Source: Harmonia axyridis | Taxonomy: Eukaryota > Arthropoda > Insecta > Coleoptera > Coccinellidae | Direction of reading: 5' to 3' | DNA: 64,000 nt | Assembly (NCBI RefSeq): GCF_914767665.1 | Contig: NC_059503.1 | Location: 310,001-374,000 of the forward strand | In this document: positions 33,488 through 46,773 of the stretch, one piece after another | Position numbering within the stretch: position 1 is the first letter of the stretch | Layout: every line of letters begins with the position of its first letter | The notes under the pieces: model-generated | What the model was told of the DNA's origin: nothing | Database searches by the model: none | What the model saw: only the letters and a program-made list of their open reading frames with translations | Made by a program: the position numbers and the translations under genes

Positions 33488-34329
33488 TTTAGTTAATTGC
33501 TACAAGACATATTGTAGCAGAATAATTGATTCTTCCAGCATTAAGAATTATGGAAATCATTTTCCGGAACGAAATGTCGCATCATCTTATATTCGAAGAA
33601 AGATTAGTAGGAATTAAAATTCCTTTTGCCATACAACAACTTGTCGAACTTATCGCAATTCCGTTCGTGTGTGCGACCTTTAGCTCTCCGAAAACTTCAA
33701 TCATAGCCGCCTGCCCTCGGAGGATACATCGGAACAGGCCACAATTCCGGCCATAAAGAGAATTTAATATTTACACAACGGCTCAACGGTTATTTATCGA
33801 ACGGGAAATATAAAAATGGGATATTCGACGCCGGGAAATGATAAAATATTATTGCACCCCCATAAATATAACGTATCGATCCCTCGGGGGCTAGATCCCG
33901 ATAATGAAAAGCTGCGGTAATCTTCGACATGTCGAACGGAACGTTGCCGCATCCTGAATACAGGAACGCCAAAGGGAAAACGAATCGGTTTGCCCGGGAA
34001 ATATCGGGAAAACATACGCGTCTTGTTTACCCCCGACGGTATTAATTCTTTCATAGAAATATATCGAATTGATCTGTGCATGTTCGTAGGCGGTAATCGA
34101 ATAGTCCTGATCCTTTTCATCTCCACTGTCCCAAGAGGGAGGTGATGTTATTATCGGTACATGTAGCTAAAACAATATGCGCAAACATGTTGTCTTTGTC
34201 GGAAAAGCCTGTGGGTGGTTTTCCGATAGAGCCGATATATTTGCGCGTTTGGTTTAGCCCTTTCTGAAGGCGTAAGGTGTTGTTTTATCCACATGTGTGT
34301 ATTTGAGGTTATCTCAAAAGAATATAGGT
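33488..34329. other. Intronic GC-richer single-copy-looking DNA
   Basis: 33560-34150 is GC/CpG-richer than its flanks. Minus frames of 60-110 codons cross it without recognisable motifs. No repeat partner noticed. Confidence 0.4.
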
Positions 34330-35170
34330 AAGAATTTGATCAGGACACCGCTCTACGAATTTTTCAGGTGAGATCGGAATTCAGCTTGTTAAGGTTCGTC
34401 AATTCTGGCACCACTCGCCGATTCTGCGTAGAGCTCACAGTTTTGAGAATATTCGAACTCGAAATTTGGGAAAAAATTGAATTTCTTTCGAAAAATCGTT
34501 ATATCTCCTAAATTATTCGTCACAGACAACTCAAATAAAAACGTTTTTTGAATATCGGGTTCGGATCTGAAACATAGTGAGGTTTCAAGGGTGTAGCTCA
34601 CGTTCAGGAGAAGTTGCAGCCTCGAGAATTTCATCCATTTTTTTTTCGAAAATGTCAGATTTCTACCCATAATTTCTTAAATAATTTAGTAATCGCCAAA
34701 CTGCAAGCATTTTAGTGATATACATTGTCGAATCAATACTCCCATGAAGGAACCTTTGATTTTTTTCAATTTTCTAAGGGATAGGTATGAAAAATTTTTC
34801 TGATGAGATCGAAATTGGGCTAATCAGGGATCGTCAATTCTGGCACCACTCACCGATTTTGCGTAAACCTCACAGTTTTGAAGATATTCAACTCGAAATT
34901 TGGGAAAAATCAGTAAAAATTTGGTCTCAATCCAAGAATCGTTACATCTCCTAATATATTTGTCACAGACCCCTCAAATGAAAACGTTTTTCAGACATCG
35001 AGTTGTGATCTAAAATATAGTGAGGTTTCAAGTGAGTAGCTTGTGACTACAAGAAGTGGCAGAGAAAATTATCAAATTTTTTTTCTTTGAAAATTTCAGA
35101 GTTATACCCATAATTCTTCAAGTTATGGACTAACAGCAAGCTGCATTATATTCCAATTTTTTGTTTGAGG
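34330..35170 (+). repeat. Diverged tandem repeat, two units of about 440 bp
   Basis: CGTCAATTCTGGCACCACTC occurs at 34397 and 34832 (period 435). AACGTTTTTT and ATAGTGAGGTTTCAAG follow in both units in the same order (acgttttt at 34541 and 34984). Block order and words such as GGTATGAAAAAT...TCTGA and AAAAACGTTTTTTG also occur in the pair at 57745-58640, suggesting one satellite-like family. Confidence 0.6.
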
Positions 35171-37899
35171 AATTTATTCACCTTTTATTGGTATCGTGAA
35201 AAATCGGCTAGTATAATTGAAAAAACATTCATTATATATATTTTCTTGCTTTATTTGAAATTTTGAATGTTTCAAAATTCATAATTCACATTCCGAGATA
35301 TATTTCCAGAGAATTTTTTTAGAATATACCGCAACCCTTCCATAGAACCATAAAAAACTACCGGGAAAAGCTGATGGATGCGATTTATGGCGAACAGAAC
35401 AAACACGGATTTTCGATCGGTGATTTTTTTTAGGGCGAATTGCAAACGACAAAGCCGAAAATCCGTTCCCTTGTCCAAATTATTTCCATTCTAGCAAACC
35501 GGAGCCTTTCAGTGACTCTCACGTGCGCCATACGCACAAAATAATACCGCTATTCGTTATTTTTACCGTGATATCCAGAGCGGGTCCTCTATATACAATT
35601 CAACGATTTTTTTTTGTCCATCTGTACAGAATTCGGACGAAGATTTAGGGGATTTTTTAATGCGTTCTGTAAATGGATCAGAAGGCTTAAAATGATTTGG
35701 TTAAACACAATATATGAATTATTCATCCAAATTCATTGTATCGGGCTTAAAATGAGTCCCCAACGCAAACCGAATAATCCAATTGTCTAAACATTTTTGA
35801 ATTTTTACGAGTTCTATCGGCTGAAAGCGAAGTCGTCATTTGAATTTCGGATAGAGGCTAAAATCTCGTTAAAATCAATGATTTTTACCAAAAAATTCGA
35901 CGAATTCAAATTGTTTGGCTACACATATGCGTGCAGACCGTGAATAGCAGGGTTTTTTTCGCCAAACGTCAATGCGTGTGCAAAGTTATACTTTCGAAAC
36001 GGTAGTAGAAAAAAAAAATTCAATTCTTTTTGGAAAGAAAGAAGTGAGTATCTAAAATTTGTTATTTAAAGGCAGATGTTTGGGAAATCTCATTCGGTGC
36101 ATTCTAAACATACAAATGTTTTATCTAACACATGAATGCAGACATTGATGAAACGACCAACTCGAAGATGAAACATTCTACGTCCCTCTCTTCGTATCCT
36201 CCCTCACATCATTATCAATTTCATTCGGAGAAGACGTGGGCTATTAATTAAAACCACCCCGCAAGTAACCGAGGGAAGATTATACTCAATCGATAAATAA
36301 TAATTAATGAGACGGCCCCGCTCTGCTGCTTCCTATTTTTCAAACGCCACCGAGAAAATCAAGGACGAAATATAACGCCATTTTCAGGGAAGATATGATG
36401 AACGGCATTCCTGGCAGGCTATTCATCCGGCTCTTCCAGGAATAATAGGCCTCAGATAGGATAGAGGAACAACGGACTTTGGAGTTCTTTCTGGCGTGAA
36501 CCTTTTGTTACATCCTAGCCGGTACCATCATCCGCAGGTTGCCATCGCAAGGTTTCCCCATTCAATTGGTTCTTCGAGAACAGATCCGAGACGGCTGTGA
36601 GCAATCGCTACACGGCGTAATATTGGGTTTCATCAGGCGTCTCTAATCAAACGAGAAAGCGCCTCTGATCCACCTGGATTCGCATTCGAAGTAGATCAGA
36701 AGGCCTGTTCATCCATAGGGAGAACTCGCTGGGATTCAGAGGACTGAAAACCACTAATTATGTATTCAGAGAAATTCTGAAATTTCCTGGTTTTCGTTGG
36801 ACGTGGCAACGTCGCAATTTTGTATGAGGTCCATTGTTCTTTCTTTATAAGTTGACATGAGGCTGCTCAGAAACTTCTTAATTTTATACTTCTATTATTT
36901 TAATGAAAGTACACGTACAGCAATTTTTATTATCTTTAAGTATTAAAAGTTGAGAAACCTAGCAAAAAGTTGAAGGATTTATGGTACGTACAAAAAAGTC
37001 CAGCAAAAAAAATCTAATACAGAAAGATGGAGTGTTCTAGTCCTTCATTATTAAAGATAGTTGCTTTCAATTTTAAGGAAAAAAAAACAAACAGGCAAAA
37101 AAAAAAATATAATCGCTTAGTGCTGAAATTTAAAAGAGAAAGTGAATTATCTGAAGATACATGAATCCCTTAAGCGGTTATTATCGAATTAGAAAGAAAA
37201 AAGAGCCGAGGGCTTTTAAAATTCACTGGAAACATAACGCCAAGTCCGCAGAGAAAGTTCTCATCCAGCTTAATTATATTAAGGTTAATTAAATTAGAGT
37301 TAAGAGTCGCTAAATCGTTTCGAAACATGGAGAAACTTTGCGGGGAAAGTTTTCATTGGAGTTTAGTGTTAGTAGAGTTCTTTAGTTTGATAGTCGCTGG
37401 TAATATTATCGTTCTAACCTGGAAAGTGGGGTAAAGAATGACGCTGCTGTTTCGAGAGGTAGTGATCTTAAGTTTTGGTGGGGAGTCACGGGATGAATTG
37501 TAATTCAGAGTTGGATAAAATGAATATCGGGATGAGGTTGAAACAGAAATTCACACAGTTGATACAGCAACGTGAAGACCGAGAGTCTTATGAGAAATTT
37601 TATGAGGATCGTTTCACTGAAAAAAATATTCTTTTTCAAAAATTCATTATCTCAGAAATCGATAGTCATATCCTGCTGAAACATTGTGTCAACATGAAGA
37701 TCGTTTGAAAAATGATTCGTATAATAAGAGCTCAGTTTCAAAACTATTTCATAAGAAAGGATAGTGAAATTTTTGCGGAACAAGAATAGTAAAATTTGTA
37801 TCTAGAAGTAAAAGTTATGTAGTTGGAGTTCGGAAATATACTTTTACTACGAGGTAAAAATATCACAATCAACGTTATCATAAATAATAAATATTTTCG
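35171..37899. other. Intronic DNA, no gene supported
   Basis: AT-rich overall. GC-richer pieces at about 35350-35560 and 36200-36730. Poly-A/T runs are common near 36000-37100. The 77-codon frame at 37475-37708 has no known domain. No exon-like splice pair or clear repeat seen. Confidence 0.4.
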
Positions 37900-38801
37900 T
37901 GAGTTATTGCACAAATGCATCAAAATTACCGATAATTTTGCATGACAGCGTGTTGTTATAAAAACTGCATGAGTTCATTTTCATTTTTGGAGAAACAGCC
38001 CGACAACGAAGGTGGAGGGCTCTTTCTCCAAAAATGAAAATGACCGAATGCAGTTTTTCAAAGAAAACACGCTGGAATGCGAAATTATCCGGTCATTTTG
38101 ATGCACGAGTGTAATTCGGGGGAATATTTTCCGAATAAACTGTTACATTACTTCATTAATTCAATAATAAATCCCCAATAACGCTCACCATTTTTCACTG
38201 ATTTTTGCTAGAAGAGAGATGAATAAATTACTTACCGGATTCAACCTTCCTCCATATAAATATATTGATGTAACTTGAAATAGAGAATGCGCTTTTTGAT
38301 GCAGTGTTATTTGATGACCGAGTAGCTGATGGTGGACATGACCGAATGAGTGCGCCCCTGAGTTTATGATATAATGTATGTATATAATTGTATGTATAGA
38401 ATGGGCAATTATCTATGATCATTACTGTGCTATTGAGTTTTTGTTGATTTTTATATTTTTATTGAAATATGTTAAAAGAATTTGATTTTGATTTGTGAAT
38501 TCATTTGAATACTGGCTACTGCATTATATTTTGTTTATTTAGAAGTCACGTACAGGCTCACGCCTCTGTGACTATATGTTTATACCCTGTAGCTTACAGA
38601 ATAAACCATTTTATTACTTGTCAAACTGATTTAGAATGGAATTGCCATAGATTCGAACTGTGTAAGATGCATAGAAACTATGCATCTATGAACAGAACAA
38701 TTATCGCAGTGCTGTTTCGCTTCCTACAATGCAATTATCGCTGTAATTTTCGATAATTGTTCTCCATATACAATAGAATTTTTGACAGGAGGGAAATATT
38801 C
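37900..38801 (-). repeat. Foldback element, right copy, inverted and interrupted
   Basis: Reverse-complement counterpart of 3261-3767. The palindrome 37915-38115 (GGAGAAACAGCCC / GGGCTCTTTCTCC centre) comes first. Then the unique arm is split by an insertion at 38154-38612. It resumes ACTTGTCAAACTGATTTAG and ends CAGGAGGGAAATATTC at 38801. Only one copy of the 61-bp block duplicated at 3261 is present. Confidence 0.75.
38154..38612. mobile_element. 459-bp insertion with 7-bp target-site duplication
   Basis: ATTACTT occurs at 38147-38153 and again at 38613-38619. In the uninterrupted copy near 3500 the corresponding site has a single ATCACTT-like sequence in reverse complement. The inserted DNA is AT-rich, has no obvious terminal inverted repeats, no poly(A) tail and no domain-bearing frame (a 64-codon minus frame is unremarkable). 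The family is unknown. Confidence 0.65.
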
Positions 38802-41800
38802 AATATAAGTGCAGAAGGCATTGCTATTCTTCCACTAATTCAAAGTTTAAAAACGAGCTTTGAAGTGTCGAGCTTATGAACGAACGAGTGTTAGAATGAA
38901 CAAGCTAGCGGAGCTTTCCCACTTTCCTGAATTTTATCTCAAATTGTTGCGACGTCATCCACCTAGACCAGAGCCAACATTCAATATTGATCAGATTTAC
39001 ATGTTGACAACCTTCCACCTTGTAACAACACCCTCATAGTGATCCTATCAACCTCCAAAACTCCTGACACAGATACCACCCGAGAAGAGCCGTTTTCCCT
39101 TAACACACACCCTTCTCAATCATTGACAGAATGCGCGGATGCAGACGTTGGCGTTATTCCAGGCGTCCTGTGCAAACCACCCCTTAGCCACCCCTATTTA
39201 TCTTCGGGGTCCCGTCGGAGATCGCGCCAGAGAAATATCAGCTTATTCGGTGGCGACGCCCTGGTAATAATGTGTGTATAGAGACGACGGCAGGTAAGGC
39301 GACGCCGATCGGGCGTCGTACGTAATATACGAACATAACCGGCGCTAAGTGACTTACGACCGTCGGGGATGCCGGAGAACAAACAGGGTTTTCACCCTTC
39401 ACTGTCTGCAGTTTAGGTAGAGGTTGGCTTGATGGTAGAACATAGAAAGGTTATGGGGGGATGAATATGTTGGGTAGGTTTTATTTATTTATCCGTATGG
39501 AGAAGGTTTTGGTGTTTATTGTCAGCCCTTGTGTATACAGTGTGATTGGACCTTTAGTGAATTTAATCACAGATGGATCACTAATGGAAGTTTATGAAAA
39601 CAAAAACTAATAAAATTTTTTTCACTAGGCTATACTATATTCAATCCATGAGATATGCTCCAACGAAATTAAAATTAGTTGTATTGAGATTTGGGTTTCT
39701 CAACGTTTCTCATGAATATTCAAACCATCAATCATCTGCAGATGTATCTCTACAACCTCCTATCCATTCTAATGAATACATCAATCATACTTCCAACTTT
39801 GATAAACCTTGAGTATCTTTCCCTTAATCTCTCGCCTTCACTTCCTTCCCATTGTCTTCTTCTTCTGTTAACATCAAGAGTTTTCCACTCAATCCCGAAC
39901 AAGACATAATTATAATTCGCCGGTCTTCTTCAACTGTAACCACCCTAGGGCTTCCTCAGTCAATCTTGTAGCTCAGCAAAACTCACAGAACCGTCATTTG
40001 CAACGCGGATGCTGCATCAGACCCCTTTCGAAAGCAGCAGTCGAAGAAGCGTATCGATTCGATAAAGACTTGGCTGAAGAGCGCCACCCCTAATAAGGAT
40101 GTCTCCGTCGCTTCATTAACCCTCACTTTATCACTGTTGCCGGGAGTAGATCTGTTCGAATCTGAAGAAATTAGTTGGGATTGAGCCGTGGCAGATGCGA
40201 TTTTTAGGAGGGAGCTGGGGAATTTTGTTAATTGGCAGTTTTACGTTTTGATTCGGCTCAGGAATTTATCGCCCTTGGGATTTTTTTTATCGCTTCAATT
40301 GGTATTTGGGAGTTCGATTATTTGGAACGGTCTTTTGAGATGGTTTATTGCCTCTTCAAGTGGCTGCAAGTAATTCTTTTCTTTCTCTTCCTTCTCCTGA
40401 GACATGTTCTCATCTACAGACTGGTCTACATAAAACATTTTAGCCCAATATTCAGTAAGTTTGAGTTTTTTGGAAAACTCATATTCACTGAAATATTCTG
40501 CTGAACTCATATGTCTATGGGTCACACTGTACCTATTACCACAAGGATGAAACAGTTCAATATATCAATAATTTTTTTCATTGGACAGTTCGTCTTTGTT
40601 TGACTGCGAAATAGGATTTTACCTCAGAGTAATGAACATAGATAGGAGGAGCATAAATCATTTTGAGTGAACAAATTTTGTCCCCAACATGAACTATCAA
40701 ATTTGACATGAAGCTCGTGAAAATGAAAACATATGAGTATTACCATATTCTACTCAATTCGCGAGTTTCTTCAAAAAGAACGCAATTTTTATGTCCCATA
40801 ACGTTTCATATCAACTCACAATATATTGAAATTTTAAATAAATACCTAAATATATCAGAAATTCAGAAAACAAACTCCAAGCGCGCCAAACGACGTGAAA
40901 CAACCATGACACTAGGAAAGCAACAGTTGCCAAACCTATGATTTCAGCAGGTAGATACAGAAAATAATAAATATTCTGCTTATTATAAATTCGGCAACAA
41001 GGAATAATATCGGATTCCAAATATTCGAATTTGCATATTTAATCGGGAACCACTCAAATAAATATATTTCATTCAATATAATTTACATTCATAACGATAT
41101 AGTAAAATTGTGGATTCGAAAATCACAATCCGACTACGTAATCTAACCATGTGAAAATTGCGTATACACCGTCTATCTATGTTTATTACTCTATGGATTT
41201 TACCGATTATAAATCTAGCATTTGTGTCGGGCTGGAGTGTGGCTATAAGAAATGTGTAGCGTGGAGCGCCATCTGTCGAGCACTCGAGGTGGAATGGTCA
41301 ATATGCTCCCGGAATCGAATTAAACGACAAAAGAAATGATTTCCGCGTAATTCTGCAGTAAAACCGGTATTATCGTCGCGGATGTCGTTCTGCCGCGGTT
41401 CATTATCGCAATCGAAAGCCCGGAAAAGCGTTAACGAGGCTAGGCGTCGTTCCACTTCTATTTTCCGGTGCAGGACGAATCTGCGGTCCGGGCCGGCCGT
41501 TTCATGACGTAGCACAGTTGGCCGTGATCGCTGCGTCGAATGCACATCGATTTTTCGCTGCAATAACGACGGCAGGCGTCGGTTTTCGCGCCGCCACAAT
41601 GTTATTAAACCCGTTCGGATGAGAATTGCGCGGCGTCCTTATTAGATTCGCGGAAACGCCGCTCTTTGTCGGCCATTAGGCGCGTTTCGCGGTCGTCACA
41701 CTTGTCGCGCGACAGCGCGTCCAATACGGCGGGAAATTTAATTTTTTCGATGGACGCATAGGGGAGTTTCGTGATTTGCCTGTTCTGGCAGGGAAGGAAC

Positions 41801-42906
41801 GTGTGTGAGAGCCTTTAGCTGCAGAATAACAATTTTAATGATTGGTTCTAGATGTCATTTCAACGTGTTATTTATTTATTATAATTCTGTACAGTTTTTA
41901 GGAGAACATTTTACAGACAAATATATCAGTAGAAGTGTTCATGGTCAAGACATCGAATTTAACCACCCTGTATAGTATCTAAGAATACATGAGAATTGAG
42001 TATAAGATACGCTCTACAGTTTTGAAATCATCAGTAATCTATCGCTCTCTTCGTTGCCATAATGTTTTTCAGTTTTCAATTTGAGATTATCGTGAAAATA
42101 AATCAACAGATGGTCAATCATGTGTAGTTCCTGAATAAATTTAAGTAGTAGACATTTCAATATCTATACAATAAAATAATAACACACATGACGAATTACA
42201 AAAATTGTGTGGAAAACAATAAATCAACCTCATAAATCAATCAAAAAAAGCCGAAAGATAAACAAAACATCCTGTAGCAGGTATCCAGTAACGTTTGCAA
42301 CATGTGTGAAATGAAACCGGTGCAGAACTGGTAATGATCTGGCATTGCCATGGTACGATGTTGTTTGATCATAATACTAACCATCGCTCTCTTCGTAGCC
42401 ACAATATTATTTTCAGTTTCTACTACTACAAAGCCGGTAAACATAATGACGTTGTCAATGCCATGATAACTACTGAAAACGATGTTGTTCCGGATGTGCC
42501 AACTTCCCCACTTTGTACAGCAAAACCCCTTCTTGTTTTAAAATCTTTAACTCCCAAGTAGCGCAAGCCATGAAAATATCGGAATGTCTAAGACGATCTG
42601 CCATCGCAAATTCAGAAGGTTATCAGAACACCCTAGCGAGGTTGGCTCTCCTTGCTCACATCCATCGGCTCAATTCGCAGGCCAATTGCGACGACTTGTT
42701 TACTGCGCAAATTGGAGCAAACTCTAAACTTTGCCGGAGTGAATGTCTAATGAGTTTTCCGAGGCAAGTGAGAACGTTAATTAGTGTTAACTCATCCATT
42801 CGTCCATTGTGCCGAACCGCCTGGATGCCTACTCTAGCCATCCGAACGTTCGACGGTGGGGGGATTATCGTTGTTTAACTGGGTCTTTTCGCACCCCCGC
42901 GCTACC
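38802..42906. other. Intronic DNA, several GC islands, no gene supported
   Basis: GC-richer islands at about 39100-39380, 41270-41820 and 42590-42900, separated by AT-rich DNA. Frames at 40232-40525 (both strands), 41243-41599 (minus) and 42513-42878 (plus) show no known motif. An isolated AACCACCCTGTATA at 41961 resembles the end of the 16962 foldback family. No splice-flanked exon seen. Confidence 0.4.
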
Positions 42907-44276
42907 CAGGACTATCGTCCTAGTAGAAAACTGGCTCGAAGACGGCTCGAGTTGAAGTAATAACTCGAATTCTAGGAACTTGCTCTGCTGGAATCTCGTG
43001 AAACAATGTGGAAAAGTGGATCATCAACATAATCACTTTCTGGTGGCTTTGTTGGAGTAGCTTAAGACTTCGTCGTTACTTGTTGGATGTTTCAATGTTT
43101 TCGGGATCGCTTTCTTCATCTTTCTCGAGATAGTTATTCTTTGAAGATATTGCTTTTGAAGTTGTAAGGTTTCCAGAGATGTCAAAGTTTTTTTCTTTTT
43201 CTTACTCACCTTTCAGGTATTGATGCTATACAGTATGGGGAAAACGTTATATTAATCCAGAACAATCATCTTAGTAGAAAACTTTCGCAAAAACCACTCG
43301 AGTTGAAGTAAGAGCTTGAATTCTAGGAACTTGCTCTGCTGGAATCTCGTGAAACAATGTGGAAAAGTGGATCATCAACATAATCACTTTCTGGTGGCTT
43401 TGTTGGAGTAGCTTAAGACTTCGTCGTTACTTGTTGGATGTTTCAATGTTTTCGGGATCGCTTTCTTCATCTTTTTCGAGATAGTTATTCTTTGAAGATA
43501 TTGCTTTTGAAGTTGTAAGGTTTCCAGAGATGTCAAAGTTTTCTTTTTTTTTCACTCACCTTTCAGGTTTTAATGCTTTACTGTGTGAGGCAAAAGGAAA
43601 ACGTTATATTAATTCAGAACTATGGTCCTAGTAGAAAATTGCTGCAGAATCAGCTCGAGTATAAGTAGTAGCTCGCATTCTAGGAAGTTGCTCTGCTGGA
43701 ATCTCGTGAAACAATGTGGAAAAGTGCATCATCAACATAATCACTTTCTGGTGGCTTTGTTGGAGTAGCTTAAGACTTCGTCGTTACTTGTTGGATGTTT
43801 CAATGTTTTCGGGATCGTTTTCACCATCTTTCTTGAGATAGTTATTTTTTGAAGATATTGCTTTCGAAGTTGTAAAGTTTCCAGAGATGTCAAAGTTTTT
43901 TTTCTTTTTCTTACTCACCTTTCAGGTATTGATGCTATTCAGTATGGGGAAAACATTATATTAATCCAGAACAATCATCTTAGTAGAAAACTTGCGCAAA
44001 AACCACTCGAGTTGAAGTAATAACTTGAATTCTAGGAACTTGCTCTGCTGGAATCACATGAAACAATGTGGAAAAGTGCTTCACCAACATAATCAGTTTC
44101 TGGTGGCTTTGTTGCAGTAGCTTATGACTTCGTCGTTACTTCGGTGTTTTCAACGTTTTCGGGATTGTTGTCTTAAATAGTTATGCTTTGTGGATGAAGT
44201 TGTAAGGTTTTCAGAGATGTCAAAGTATTTTTTTTAATAGGTACTCACCTTTGAGGTATGGAGAAACCTTATAATA
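42907..44276. repeat. Tandem array, four units of about 350 bp
   Basis: The landmark TCTAGGAA(C/G)T before TGCTCTGCTGGAATC recurs at 42971, 43322, 43679 and 44031 (periods 351, 357, 352). Units 1-3 are very similar; unit 4 is more diverged and shortened at its end. On the minus strand each unit has a splice-donor-like CTGAAAG|GTGAGT (ACTCAC at 43204, 43554, 43913 and 44243), with CTCAAAG in unit 4. Minus-strand frames are open for about 33 codons per unit (KAISSKNNYLEKDEES-like) before a stop. No known family. Confidence 0.85.
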
Positions 44277-45461
44277 ACCGACGTCCTGAAAAGTTCCATT
44301 ATGGAATTGATGCCTTTTCATCATGTCATGATGAAAACGATAAGATGCAGCGCCATATTCTTTTCGTGAAATTATTATTACCAATTACAATATACTTATC
44401 GTCTCTGAAACTCAATATAACTCGAAGATGAAGAAAATCGATTGTGAACTGGCAGAAATCTAGGTTAACGATCAACAACAAAGAAACGTGCTGTCATCGA
44501 AGGTGAATAGCGATAGATCGGTTTGACTCTTCCTAGAAACTTAACAGGATATTTTTGAAGAAAATATTTCCTGTCGTTTAAATGTTTCAGTTCGATCTTT
44601 CTCAATGGAAAATATTCATTCGAGGACTTCTCGGGGACCAAAACAATCAACCCCGCCTCAGCAGCGTGTCGTGAAGAACGAACCGCGGAACAACAGCCGT
44701 TGTCCGGAAGACCGTGGGAGGTTCCCGAGGGTATCACGTGAAGGTGGCACGTGAAATGGTAATTTGTATCTTATCAGTCAAGTCTAATAACTGTGGTTAT
44801 CCGCGTCTTGGTCGGCGATACCGATCTACCGACATTTATCTCGGCCTGATACCGGGGGGCTTTTCATCAAATACGATAATGACGGGTTACGACCGAGGGG
44901 GCGAAGGGGGGAACGACCCCCGCAGTGATTAATCGAGGGCAGTCCCGGCTAATTCATCCAGACTGGCCGATTTTTCTCGGGTCGGGCAACGCCTGGACGG
45001 CGACACGCAATACGATCCTCGGTCACGTGGACGATTAAGGAGGAGGGGGGTGGAGGAAAGAGGTCTCCTTTGTGGTCGGAGGAGGCAGGGATTGATTGCG
45101 TCCAAGACCGTTCCGTCCTTTGGAAGTGACGTTGGAAACGTTGCTTTTGAGAAAGGGCGATTTTCCAACTGCTGCTGTATTTTCAGTTTAGGAATAAAAT
45201 ATTGGAAAAATAATAATAAGCCCTCATTTCCAACAGATAATGGTACCCAATCACAGGAAACTAAACACAACAATCAATATAATAAAATAAATCATTATTT
45301 ATAAAGAAAAAAAATCAATGTTAAATCATGAACATAATCCAATAAAATAATAAAAATTCAGAGATAAAGAGCCCATATACACCCCAACAGACAGTATTCA
45401 GGACCCGGAAAAGAAAAAAATGAAATACAAGAAAGAAATGGAAATCAAATACAATATAACA
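44277..45461. other. Intronic DNA with GC-rich island 44600-45130
   Basis: The island is GC/CpG-rich with open frames on both strands (44465-44737, 44929-45273 minus; 45050-45304 plus) but no domain. 45180-45460 is AT-rich. I see no gene. Confidence 0.4.
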
Positions 45462-45700
45462 TCATAAATTCATATCACAGATATAATCCAGATATTGAGA
45501 ATGCAGATCACACCTATCTGCTGTAGTATCAACAACTGAACAGACAAATCCCAGTGGTGACTGCAAAAGCAAATTAGTTCTTGGTGTATTAATATAGGTA
45601 GAAAAGGTATCTAGTTCTGGCATTCGGGCGAGGTACGAGAAAATCAAGTTTGCTCATCAACTTAGCGCAGTCAATCCTGCCAAACAGAATATTTCCTCGC
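45462..45700 (-). pseudogene. LINE C-terminal tail remnant (CR1/jockey-like)
   Basis: The minus-strand frame LARMPELDTF...NTPRTNLLLQSPLGFVCSV...DRCDLHSQYLDYI resembles the R-TN--...SPL----N---D--D- tail that ends many reverse transcriptases of the CR1/jockey groups. It is about 60 codons long and without the preceding domains. The family assignment rests on this short motif. Confidence 0.45.
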
Positions 45701-46109
45701 TATATATCATTGACGTCCAAATTAAGTTTTAGCGACTTGCAGCAACGTATGGCATCTACAATGTGTTATTCTGCTTCAGATGAGTATAATCTATTTACTT
45801 TGTCAATGAAATAACGTCACACCTAGCGAGGTTTTGGTGTTGAACAAAATCTTCTTGAAGAGTTCACAAATTCACGATGTCGTTCTGGTTGTTGCAATGG
45901 ATTTGTTTTGGTGAAAAGTGAAAACGTTTTACAGATGTTCTATATAGTGTGTACCCGAGAAGGTGTAACAATTGTAGATCTTCCTGATAGAAATAAAAGA
46001 ATATTTTCCGCAAATATGACTCCTAACTCTTCTGACTTCCGAGACACAAAGCTATGAGAAGCATCAAAATATCATCAGGAATTATAGAAAAAAAACGAGT
46101 TACAGATCA

Positions 46110-46465
46110 TTTTTATGCATTTTAAGGACTCAATAAGCGGACAGTTGATATAAGGGTACTGATGGCGATAACAGGATATACTTTGCGGGACCAACAGAGG
46201 AACAATGATATAAGACAGAGGAGTAAAGATATTGTCAGATGGGTTAGAGCTGAAGCAGAGGCTGGAGAGATCATGTAGACAGGATGGCTGAAGATCGGAT
46301 AGCCAAAATTGTTAAGGAATGTGTAACGAGCAGGAGAAGACATCCAGGCAGACCACCAAAGAGATGGTAAGAAAGCTGGAACTCAGCCTCTGAAGAACAA
46401 GACCAATGCGTTGCTAGAAAACAGGATCATGTACTAGAAAACGAGGAAGGAGAAGAAGACTAAGT
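46110..46465 (+). pseudogene. LINE C-terminal remnant, endonuclease-RT type
   Basis: Frames read KRTVDIRVLMAITGYTLRDQ, RNNDIRQRSKDIVRWVRA and then, after a shift, GWRDHVDRMAEDRIAKIVKE and RRRHPGRPPKRW followed by a stop and ESWNSASEEQDQC. The RITG-TLRD--R-EDIRQ ... W-GH--RM ... GRR--GRPP-RW pattern is the standard C terminus of insect endonuclease-reverse transcriptase LINEs. At least one frameshift and one stop, so inactive. Confidence 0.7.
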
Positions 46466-46525
46466 GAAGATACGACGTTGTTGTTGATCGACCGGCTTGA
46501 GTTCTTGTGTTATAAATAAAAAATA

Positions 46526-46660
46526 AAATTTAACACCCTCTATCTCGAAAACAAAGCGTTTGCTGGCTCATGCTTATACGACTTTTTTTTCATGAAATGA
46601 TCCAAGGGCTCTGTCATTTTCGTTTGCATCTCCAGTTTAGGAACACCTTGTACAACCAAG
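46526..46660. repeat. Short element with ACACCC...GGAACACC ends
   Basis: AACACCCTCTATCTCGAAAAC at one end, shared in reverse complement with 6240-6285, and GGAACACCTTGTAC at the other. Likely a small non-autonomous element; family unknown. Confidence 0.35.
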
Positions 46661-46773
46661 AAAAATGATGAAATCTTGCATAATAAATAATGGTTTCACA
46701 TCTGTATATTAATCAATATCAAATTGAATTCTCGGCGTTCAGACAATTTTTTTTTCAATTCTAGAAAAAGCAC

